Below, piece by piece: positions 1-5,543 of a DNA stretch of 8,062 nt. This DNA is from Betaproteobacteria bacterium TMED156 (GTDB lineage: Bacteria; Pseudomonadota; Gammaproteobacteria; Burkholderiales; Burkholderiaceae_A), in assembly GCA_002171155.1 (NCBI GenBank), contig NHHF01000133.1, positions 1-8,062 of the forward strand, read 5' to 3'. Under the pieces are notes generated by a model. The model saw only the letters and a program-made list of their open reading frames with translations, was not told the origin of the DNA and did not search any database. Each line of letters starts with the position of its first letter. The first letter of the stretch is position 1. The translations under genes and the position numbers were made by a program.

Positions 1-1
1 T

Positions 2-292
2 TATCAGAATTTAATTTTTAAAATTTTAGGCTTAAGATCAGGTAAATTAATCCAAGCAAATTTAATTGAGTTTTTAATTACTTATATTTCAATATTTATG
101 ATTGCAGGCATATTTGGAATTTTCACATCAGAGTTTGTGATTGAAACTATTTTTAGGTTAGGCTGGCAACTCGAGTTTGTACCAGTATTAAATGTTCTTG
201 TTATTATTGGAGCGTTAACTTTATTTTTAATATTAATTAATACTTACCGTTTCTTAAAGCCAAGTGTTTATCCAATGGTAAGAAATGAGTAG
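2..292 (+). CDS. YbbP/FtsX-type ABC transporter permease, C-terminal end (5' part outside window)
   Basis: The reading frame is open from the first bases of the window, so only the last 96 residues are visible; an internal ATG at 98 is not the real start. The segment reads KILGLRS followed by a hydrophobic stretch after LIEF, a second hydrophobic stretch (VLVIIGALTLFLILI) and a tail ending P-x-V-R-N-E. In the YbbP-like family (COG3127, FtsX/MacB-type permeases) the last domain has this order: a cytoplasmic 'K-x-LG-x-[RT]' coupling helix, two transmembrane helices, and a short 'L-x-x-x-P...LRNE' end. The protein would be the membrane subunit of an ABC system whose ATPase should lie upstream; related systems extract lipids or lipoproteins or act in envelope processes, but the substrate is not known. 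The TAG stop directly abuts the stop of the convergent photolyase gene, with no spacer and no hairpin. Family call fairly sure; specific role not. Confidence 0.75.
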   Translation, partial: YQNLIFKILGLRSGKLIQANLIEFLITYISIFMIAGIFGIFTSEFVIETIFRLGWQLEFVPVLNVLVIIGALTLFLILINTYRFLKPSVYPMVRNE

Positions 293-1747
293 TTATCTTC
301 GTCCTTTTGCACTTGCATGTTTTTGTAAGATTTTCTGGGCATTAAATTTAGCTTCATCTGTTTTTTTAATTCTCCAAATTTTATCACGTGCAATTTTGGA
401 TGATGAATGGTGATCAACAATTGGATTAGGATAATGTTTGCCAATTTCTAAATCTAAGTCTTTTTGTTCTAGATAAGTTAATTTCCACGGTTCATGGACA
501 AGCTTATCAGGAACTTTTTGTAATTCTGGAACCCATTTTTTTATAAATAATCCATTAGGATCTTGATCTGTAGATTGTTTTATTGGATTATAAATTCTAA
601 TTGTATTGATACCTGTTGTACCAGACTGCATTTGAAATTGAGAATAATGAATACCAGGTTCATAATCGGTAAACAATTGTGCCATATGTTTACTTGTTTT
701 TTTCCAATCCAACCAAAGCTGGTAAGATGCGAAAGATACAAGCATCGCTCTCATTCTAAAATTTATCCAACCATTTACTTTTAAATATCTCATACACGCA
801 TCAATAAATGGATATCCTGTTAAACCTATTTTCCATGCTTGATGATACTTCTCATTAAATGAATTTTCTCGAATTCCATCATAAGCACGGTTCATGTTTT
901 GCCATTCAATTTCAGGTTCATCATAAATTTTTTGAATAAAATGACAGTGCCAAGCTAATCGACTTCTGAATGAGCGTAATGATTTAATTTTATTTAATGA
1001 CATATTTTCTTTTTTGGTGTTTTTAATTGCAAAATTAATCTCTTTTAAAGAGATAGTTCCATAAGTGATATGGGGTGACAATCTTGAACAAGACACTTGA
1101 CCCGTAACAGGTGATGACATCTCTTTTTGATAATTTTCAGATCTTTGTTTTAAAAAACTTTGTAGCAAAGACAACGCTTCTCTCCGTCCACCTTTTTGTA
1201 TGTTTGATTCATCAATTTCTTTTGTTTTTATTTTGTCGAGTGAAGGCGTATCGATTTTTATAAATTTACAATTTACTTCAGTTCTGAGAGGTTTAAGTTC
1301 TATATAACTATTCCAATGAGTAGACCAGAAGTTGCGTTTTCTATTTTCAAGTTGAATTCCAAATTGCTGTTCTTGATGCCAGACAACATTTTTCTCGTTA
1401 AACAAAATTTTACACTTTTTATCTAAATCTAAAGTATATCGATTACGAAATAATTGGTGAGAATAGACTTTTATAAACTTTTGCTTATTAATTAACTCGT
1501 CTAAAATTTCTATTGTATTGCCATAAAAGATATAAATTTGAGAATTATATTTTTCTTTAAAATTTTGGTTTAATTCCTTAAGAGAATCTTGAATGAATTT
1601 AAGATGAAAATAGCTCGAGGTTTCTAATTCCCAATAGTTTTTATCAAAGATGTATACTGGTAATACCTCTCCATCACTACAAGCTTTATTTAATGCGTGA
1701 TTATCCTCTATTCGAAGATCATGCCTAAACCATAAAATTTTTTTCAT
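293..1747 (-). CDS. Cryptochrome/deoxyribodipyrimidine photolyase family protein (full length)
   Basis: A 484-residue flavoprotein of the usual photolyase/cryptochrome length. Residues 1 to about 130 form the alpha/beta antenna domain, opening with the family signature W-F-R-H-D-L-R-I-E-D-N (6-16). Residues about 185-425 form the helical FAD-binding domain, with SRLSPHITYGTIS (221-233), the W266 region, TGYPFIDACMR (310-320), GWINFRMR (326-333), and IRIYNP (383-388) followed by a VHEPW motif near 417-421. Family members use FADH- and light to split pyrimidine dimers, or act as blue-light receptors. By eye-alignment to E. coli PhrB, W266 matches dimer-contacting Trp277 and W348 matches Trp359. 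However, Trp382 is F371, Trp384 is M373, Trp306 is about N295, and the flavin-facing Asn378 is H367. Canonical class I CPD chemistry is therefore not assured. The ATG start gives the complete N-terminal strand. The gene is transcribed away from the second flavoprotein gene across a 192-bp spacer. Repair enzyme or photoreceptor cannot be decided from sequence. Confidence 0.92.
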   Translation of the reverse strand: MKKILWFRHDLRIEDNHALNKACSDGEVLPVYIFDKNYWELETSSYFHLKFIQDSLKELNQNFKEKYNSQIYIFYGNTIEILDELINKQKFIKVYSHQLFRNRYTLDLDKKCKILFNEKNVVWHQEQQFGIQLENRKRNFWSTHWNSYIELKPLRTEVNCKFIKIDTPSLDKIKTKEIDESNIQKGGRREALSLLQSFLKQRSENYQKEMSSPVTGQVSCSRLSPHITYGTISLKEINFAIKNTKKENMSLNKIKSLRSFRSRLAWHCHFIQKIYDEPEIEWQNMNRAYDGIRENSFNEKYHQAWKIGLTGYPFIDACMRYLKVNGWINFRMRAMLVSFASYQLWLDWKKTSKHMAQLFTDYEPGIHYSQFQMQSGTTGINTIRIYNPIKQSTDQDPNGLFIKKWVPELQKVPDKLVHEPWKLTYLEQKDLDLEIGKHYPNPIVDHHSSSKIARDKIWRIKKTDEAKFNAQKILQKHASAKGRR

Positions 1748-1939
1748 ATTAATTATTTGTTTATATTTTCTTAAAGTACACGAAATAAGCCAAAACTTGT
1801 AATAATAAAAGACAAAAAAATAATAACCATGATTTTTGATTTTTTAGACAATGCAAGGATTGTGGAACTTCTGTTAATATAATGTATAAAATAATTTATT
1901 CTTTTTTGTAACTTTAAATAAATTCTTTATAAATAAATT
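1748..1939. promoter_or_regulatory. Divergent promoter region between the two photolyase-family genes
   Basis: This 192-bp gene-free spacer must hold the promoters of both flavoprotein genes, which start at 1747 (minus) and 1940 (plus). It is extremely AT-rich. On the plus strand a TATAAT occurs at 1878-1883, and TTGTGG (1860-1865) stands 19 bases before TATAAA (1885-1890), an imperfect sigma-70-like pair. No convincing minus-strand pair, LexA-type operator or other inverted-repeat operator was seen. No Shine-Dalgarno precedes either ATG. Divergence allows co-regulation, for example by light or DNA damage, but the sequence does not show which. Confidence 0.35.
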
Positions 1940-3088
1940 ATGATTCAAATTCACCCCTCAAGAGTACAAGCTTTAAAACAACTTAATTCTTTTATAGAAA
2001 ATAACCTCGCTTTATATACTAGAGACCGTAATTTTGATTTTGGACCTGAAAAAAGAACAAATACTTCTTGTTTGTCACCCTATGTGACACATGGAGTTCT
2101 AAGCGAAAAAGAAATCATAAAAGAGGCTGTAAAAAAATTTCCTTTTTCTAAAATAGAAAAGTTTATACAGGAAGTTCTTTGGAGAACTTATTGGAAAGGC
2201 TGGTTGGAAAGAAGACCTAGTTTATGGACAGATTTTGTAAATGATCTGTCAAATTTAAAAAAAGATTTCCAAAATAATAAAATTTTAAAAAATGCAATAA
2301 ATGGAAATACCGATATTGAATGTTTTAACGACTGGGTGAACGAGTTAAAAAAAACAGGATACCTCCATAATCATACTAGAATGTGGTTTTCATCTATTTG
2401 GATTTTTACATTGGATTTGCCCTGGCAATTAGGAGCTGAATTTTTTATGAAGCATCTTAAAGATGGTGATCCTGCCTCAAATACACTCTCCTGGCGTTGG
2501 ACAGCTGGCTTACAAACGAAAGGAAAAAACTACGTTGCTCAGGAGTGGAATATAAAAAAATTTACAAATCAAAGGTATGAAAAAATTAAACTTAACAAAA
2601 ATGCTACACCTATAGTATCAGATAAAGAGTACATTCAAATTAATCCAGAGTTTGATAATAATGAAATTACAGAGGATCAAACTCTGCTCATTTTTGATAA
2701 TCAGCTATGTTTTGAGGAATCTGATTTTAAAAATTACAAGTTTAAAAAAATCATGCTTATACAAAATACTAATTTAACTAGATCAATCGAATTAGATGAA
2801 TGCCTTGTTAAATTCAAATCTGATTTAATTGCTGATCAGCAAACTAGATTACAAGATAAATTCGAAGTAGAAATTAAGGATATTTCATATCTTAAAAATT
2901 TTGATTCATCTAATGTAATAGCATTATACCCAGGCGTAGGAGAAAATTTAGATTTTTTAAATGAGAATAATATTAATTTTAAATATCTTTATAGAAAGTT
3001 TGATCAAATGACTAACCAGTATTGTAATAAAGGATTTTTTAATTTTAAAAAATTCATCCCTAAAATATTAAGTAAATTAGACGAATAA
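1940..3088 (+). CDS. Antenna-less photolyase-like FAD-binding protein with extra C-terminal alpha/beta domain
   Basis: A 382-residue protein that starts at once with the photolyase FAD-binding domain (residues about 5-212) and lacks the N-terminal Rossmann-like antenna domain. Recognisable blocks are LSPYVTHGVLSEKE (45-58), FIQEVLWRTYWKGWLERRP (75-93), TGYLHNHTRMWFSSIWIF (139-156), and GDPASNTLSWRWTAGLQTKGK (about 176-196). By eye-alignment to E. coli PhrB the pocket is conserved: N181 for Asn378, W185 and W187 for Trp382 and Trp384, W162 for Trp359, W81 for Trp277; Trp306 is not matched. Residues about 246-382 alternate hydrophobic strands (TLLIFDN, KIMLIQN, NVIALY, FKYLY) with helices, suggesting a second alpha/beta domain. 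I recall related alphaproteobacterial proteins with the same layout, annotated only as FAD-binding photolyase-like. The role is likely light-driven repair or signalling, experimentally unassigned as far as I know. No frame is open upstream that could supply the missing domain. The HAD gene follows after 4 bases. Confidence 0.9.
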   Translation: MIQIHPSRVQALKQLNSFIENNLALYTRDRNFDFGPEKRTNTSCLSPYVTHGVLSEKEIIKEAVKKFPFSKIEKFIQEVLWRTYWKGWLERRPSLWTDFVNDLSNLKKDFQNNKILKNAINGNTDIECFNDWVNELKKTGYLHNHTRMWFSSIWIFTLDLPWQLGAEFFMKHLKDGDPASNTLSWRWTAGLQTKGKNYVAQEWNIKKFTNQRYEKIKLNKNATPIVSDKEYIQINPEFDNNEITEDQTLLIFDNQLCFEESDFKNYKFKKIMLIQNTNLTRSIELDECLVKFKSDLIADQQTRLQDKFEVEIKDISYLKNFDSSNVIALYPGVGENLDFLNENNINFKYLYRKFDQMTNQYCNKGFFNFKKFIPKILSKLDE

Positions 3089-3092
3089 TATT

Positions 3093-3758
3093 GTGAAATT
3101 ATACGATTACAAATTAATAATATTTGATCTAGATGGTACGTAAGTAGACTCAAAACTAGATATTTTAAATGCTAATAATAAAACTTTGAGGTATTTTGGA
3201 TTTAAACCTATCTCTCGTTCTCAGATTAAAGGTATCGTTGGTCAAGGAATTATGGGTAACATCAATTTTTCACTTCAAATAAATAAAGAGCATGCAAGTG
3301 AGAAACTCAAGAAAATTATGTTTAAATATTTTTATAACTATTATAAAAAAAATCTTTTTGTAAAATCGTCAGTTTATAAAGATATCGATAAGTTTTTAAA
3401 AAATTTAAAAAAGAATAAAATTAAATTTGCTGTTGCATCAAATAAACTTGAAAATTTGACTAAAATTGTAATCAAAGAGTCAAAGCTTGGTAAATATTTT
3501 AAAGTAGTTTGTGGTGGAAATACATTTAAACATAAAAAGCCTCATCCAGGTATGTTAAATGCACTTATCAAAAAAATGAAAATCAAGAAAAGTGATTGTT
3601 TATTTATCGGAGATAGTGAGCATGATTATGAGGCTGCGCTTAATTCTAAAGTTGACTTTTTGTTAAAACTAAATGGTTTTACACGTAAACCAAAATCATA
3701 TTTTAAATGCAAAAAATTTTTAAATTATAAATCGCTTCTAAAAAATATTAGAGTCTAA
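3093..3758 (+). pseudogene. HAD-superfamily phosphatase (phosphoglycolate-phosphatase-like) interrupted by an in-frame TAA
   Basis: Reading from the GTG at 3093, 4 bases after the preceding stop, codons 9-20 give I-I-F-D-L-D-G-T-stop-V-D-S. This is HAD motif I (nucleophile D12, acid/base D14) with TAA at 3141-3143 exactly where the family has Leu; one base change from TTA explains it. The frame then stays open for 205 codons. Numbered from the GTG, motif II is VASN (Ser116), the motif III lysine is K149 in KKPHP, and motif IV is GDSEHD (D174, D178), so the rest looks functional. Intact length would be about 221 residues, normal for Gph-like HADs that dephosphorylate small phosphoesters. The product is lysine-rich (40 of the last 190 residues). 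Possible starts after the stop (TTG at 3186, or a later ATG) would lack the nucleophile. Possible explanations are a recent pseudogene, a sequencing or assembly error, or readthrough. The gene appears to form a transcription unit with the upstream flavoprotein. Confidence 0.85.
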
Positions 3759-3784
3759 TGAAGTATAGTTTTTTTAAAAATAAA

Positions 3785-3982
3785 TTACTCATCTGTTTCA
3801 ATCTGATCAGCAGCTCTATTTTCGCGTTCTGTTTTTATTAGATCTACAGCTGAGTCTGGAATTTCATCATCAGATTCTTCCCATGCTTTAACATCGTCGA
3901 CTTCTAGACCAAGTTTTTCTGCAACTTCTTCTATACTCATATAAAGTTCGTCTAGTGCATCAATAAAGTCTTCGTAACTCAT
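3785..3982 (-). CDS. Small, very acidic HTH-like hypothetical protein
   Basis: A 65-residue protein not recognised by name. Residues 16-36 (SIEEVAEKLGLEVDDVKAWEE) resemble the helix-turn-helix core of Cro/XRE-type domains: a 'x-E-E-V-A-E-x-L-G' helix, a turn at the glycine, then a second helix ending in W-E. The composition is unusual for a DNA binder: 24 Asp/Glu against 5 Lys/Arg, net charge near -19. It may therefore contact a protein or mimic DNA rather than bind DNA; this is inference. The ATG start is the only reasonable one and has no Shine-Dalgarno. It converges on the HAD gene with a 26-bp gap and seems to stand alone. Coding is supported by ordinary codon use and by the coherent amphipathic pattern, but there is no homology evidence available here. 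Confidence 0.65.
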   Translation of the reverse strand: MSYEDFIDALDELYMSIEEVAEKLGLEVDDVKAWEESDDEIPDSAVDLIKTERENRAADQIETDE

Positions 3983-4008
3983 AAATATTTACACAAAATT
4001 ATTATGAA

Positions 4009-4037
4009 AATATGAACTATTTAGATAATTATGACAA
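4009..4037 (-). promoter_or_regulatory. Candidate sigma-70-like promoter for the acidic HTH-like gene
   Basis: On the minus strand TTGTCA (4037-4032) is followed after 17 bases by CATATT (4014-4009), matching 5/6 and 4/6 of the consensus. It lies about 27-55 bases upstream of the ATG at 3982. In DNA this AT-rich such matches are common by chance, so the call is weak. It overlaps a candidate plus-strand promoter for the hairpin region. Confidence 0.3.
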
Positions 4038-4140
4038 TCTTTACGACTAATTTTATGAGCATAATCATAAAGAATATTTAATAATATGTAATTTTTATTA
4101 CATTTTTGGGGTTAGTGGCTCTTACGAGCCACTAATTTTA
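4023..4140 (+). ncRNA. Possible small RNA with three stem-loops
   Basis: A plus-strand TTTACA (3988-3993), 17 bases, then TATGAA (4011-4016) would start a transcript near 4023. It would run through three hairpins and end at the T's after the third: 4052-4058/4065-4071 (7 bp, loop of 6), 4086-4092/4097-4103 (7 bp, TTTT loop) and 4112-4121/4126-4135 (10 bp, TTAC loop). The first two stems are AT-only or nearly so and could arise by chance; the third is much stronger. No plus-strand gene lies close upstream that would need this terminator apart from the broken HAD gene at 3758, which is what suggests an unannotated transcript. No known RNA family was recognised. Confidence 0.25.
4112..4139 (+). 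terminator. Rho-independent-like terminator hairpin
   Basis: A perfect 10-bp stem (4112-4121 pairing with 4126-4135, sequence TTAGTGGCTC on the left arm) with a TTAC loop is followed at once by TTTTATA on the plus strand. The minus-strand side continues with CCCCAAAAA and lacks a T-run, so the orientation is plus. The T-tract is short, so termination may be partial. Confidence 0.5.
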
Positions 4141-4352
4141 TAGGGTTTTGGGGAAAAAAGTGCTAACTGTAGAATAATTATATTTCATACTTTAGTGTAA
4201 ATTCCATTTAGGTTTCAAACTAATTTAAGAAACAAAATTATTATTAAGCAATCAATAAATCATCTTTTAAATTTGTGGTAACAGTAATTAAGAATACCAT
4301 CTATCCCAAATTCACATATCTATAAAATACATACAGTGTCATTGAACTAATT

Positions 4353-4841
4353 ATGAAGATAATTATATTCTTATTAATGTCTTCACTACCAAGAATAACA
4401 TGTAACTTTATTGTAGTTTTGAATTTGATATTTTTTTTTCAATCATCATCCTTTGCAAGTCACCACAATCAGAAAATTGTAATTGAAAAAACAGCTAAAG
4501 GGTCAGAAGTATTTAAACTTGGAAAAGAACTTTACCGGGACAATTGTGCAAGTTGTCATCAAAACAATCTATCAGGTCAAGTAGGGTGGAAAAATAAAGT
4601 GGATGTTGATGGACACCGACTAGCCCCGCCGTTAAATGGTACGGGCCATACATGGCATCATAATGATAAAATACTTTTTTATATTATAAAACGTGGTTTG
4701 GCTAAAATGGTTCCTAATTATGAAGGTAAAATGATGGGGTTTTCTGATAAACTTAATGACGCAGAGATTAAATCAATTATTGCATATTTTAAATCTTTTT
4801 GGTCTATTGATAATTATAAATTTCAAATGAAATTAAATTAA
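4353..4841 (+). CDS. Periplasmic class I c-type cytochrome
   Basis: A 162-residue exported monoheme cytochrome. The N-terminus holds a hydrophobic stretch (about 19-30) ending S-F-A-S, a plausible signal peptide cleaved near residue 35. From the first ATG the n-region is long and itself hydrophobic, so M9 (4377) is an alternative start. The heme site is C65-A-S-C-H69, preceded by GKELYRDN; the distal Met is probably M128 (or M127) before GFSDKLNDAEIKSIIAYFKSFW, the typical C-terminal helix. The middle block LAPPLNGTGHTWHHND (90-105), with three histidines, is characteristic of a cytochrome c subgroup that I associate with proteobacterial copper-resistance or multicopper-oxidase clusters. The cupredoxin gene starts one base after the stop, so the two are almost surely co-translated. 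The likely role is periplasmic electron transfer, perhaps coupled to copper oxidation by the neighbour; the partner is inferred. Confidence 0.88.
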   Translation: MKIIIFLLMSSLPRITCNFIVVLNLIFFFQSSSFASHHNQKIVIEKTAKGSEVFKLGKELYRDNCASCHQNNLSGQVGWKNKVDVDGHRLAPPLNGTGHTWHHNDKILFYIIKRGLAKMVPNYEGKMMGFSDKLNDAEIKSIIAYFKSFWSIDNYKFQMKLN

Positions 4842-4842
4842 T

Positions 4843-5352
4843 ATGAAATTATTTTTTATATATGTAATGACTTTTACACTAGGTTTGCAATCACAGCTTT
4901 TTTCAGCCCCAATGAAAATGATTGGTATGAAAGGCAAGATGTCCGAAGTTTCCAAGACTATCAAAGTCGATATGTATGATAATTATTATAAGCCTAAAAT
5001 AATTAATGTTAAAAAAGGCGAAACAGTAAGGTTTGTTGTTGAGAATAAAGGTGTATTAGTACATGAGTTTAACATTGCAACTATGTTAATGCATAAAAAA
5101 CATGGTCCAGAAATGCTTGAGATGATGAAGAACGGTATATTATTGCCAAATAAAATTAATAAAGAAAAGATGAAACAAATGGCAAAAACAAATCACAAAA
5201 TGGCTCATACACATTCAAATTCCGTTTTGCTTGAACCCAAACAAAAAGCAGAGTTGATTTGGAAGTTTACATCTAATGCAGAATTGTTTGGTGGTTGTAA
5301 TGTTCCCGGTCATTTAGAAGCCGGAATGATATCTAAGATCAATATTAATTAA
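4843..5352 (+). CDS. CopI-like periplasmic cupredoxin (type 1 copper protein)
   Basis: A 169-residue exported blue or green copper protein. A signal peptide covers about residues 1-22 (hydrophobic core FFIYVMTFTLGL). The cupredoxin beta-barrel has YYKPKIINVKKGETVRFVVEN (48-68) and all four type 1 copper ligands: H74 in VHEF, C152, H157 and M162 in GGCNVPGHLEAGM, with C-x4-H-x4-M spacing. Between the first and second ligands lies a segment (about 81-124) rich in Met and His (M81, M83, H84, H87, M91, M94, M95, M110, M113, H118, M120, H122, H124), and four Met residues follow the signal peptide (M24-M33). VHEF followed by a Met/His-rich loop and PGHxEAGM is the pattern of CopI-type cupredoxins (COG4454), where CopI of Rubrivivax gelatinosus is known to support copper tolerance. 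It lies one base after the cytochrome c gene, so electron exchange with that cytochrome is likely. Copper tolerance here is inferred, not shown. Confidence 0.9.
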   Translation: MKLFFIYVMTFTLGLQSQLFSAPMKMIGMKGKMSEVSKTIKVDMYDNYYKPKIINVKKGETVRFVVENKGVLVHEFNIATMLMHKKHGPEMLEMMKNGILLPNKINKEKMKQMAKTNHKMAHTHSNSVLLEPKQKAELIWKFTSNAELFGGCNVPGHLEAGMISKININ

Positions 5353-5369
5353 CTTTATTTTCTTTCTAA

Positions 5370-5543
5370 GTGAAAAAATTTGAAAGATTTTTATATATAT
5401 TCGGAGCAACGAATGTTTTTCTGCAAATCATGTTCTTTTTTGGAAATCTCCCAAAACCTTTTATATGGTACTCAAGTCAAGGCCAAACCGTCATTTTTAC
5501 TATGAGCATCTTCTTTGCTTTTTTATTTGTTAATTCTAGATGA
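5370..5543 (+). CDS. Small two-span membrane peptide (57 residues), hypothetical
   Basis: A GTG-initiated frame begins 17 bases after the cupredoxin stop; its TGA overlaps the next gene's start in an ATGA arrangement (5540-5543), a common sign of translational coupling. The product begins VKKFERF and has two hydrophobic segments, about residues 7-25 and 39-54, separated by a short polar loop with NLPKP and WYSSQGQ, and ends NSR. With Lys/Arg at the N-terminus and a short loop, both ends should face the cytoplasm. It fills the gap between two genes of the same strand with no stops and the expected spacing. I do not recognise the family. GTG is the only start that yields the whole first membrane helix; ATG at codon 21 would remove it. 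Coding is probable but rests on context and hydrophobic pattern only. Confidence 0.6.
   Translation: MKKFERFLYIFGATNVFLQIMFFFGNLPKPFIWYSSQGQTVIFTMSIFFAFLFVNSR

Larger units (their letters stand above)
3983..4352. other. 370-bp gene-free intergenic region with stem-loops
   Basis: No open reading frame with coding character was found on either strand. The left half holds three successive perfect stem-loops (4052-4071, 4086-4103, 4112-4135), listed separately. TTTTGGGG occurs on both sides of the third, at 4104-4111 and 4146-4153. The right half (4154-4352) is plain AT-rich DNA that must carry the promoter of the cytochrome c gene at 4353. A TATAAA at 4321-4326 could be its -10, but no acceptable -35 is seen 16-18 bases before it. 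No tRNA-like fold or known riboswitch core was recognised. Confidence 0.6.

Noticed and set aside
563..784. Plus-strand 73-codon open frame inside the photolyase gene
   Set aside because: It is antisense to well-conserved photolyase motifs, and its translation has no coherent domain or start context.
3186..3758. A complete HAD gene starting at TTG 3186
   Set aside because: The upstream frame carries the missing motif I up to the TAA, so this is the remainder of an interrupted gene, not a natural start.
4030..4070. Repeated ATTATGA/TTATGA words upstream of the acidic HTH-like gene as operator sites
   Set aside because: The words are short, AT-rich and irregularly spaced; such matches are expected by chance in this base composition.
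4108..4153. G-quadruplex from the G-runs around the hairpin
   Set aside because: Only three runs of three or more G lie on the strand, with a long gap taken up by the hairpin.
4321..4326. TATAAA as -10 box of the cytochrome c gene
   Set aside because: No -35-like hexamer at 16-18 bases; too weak to list as a promoter on its own.
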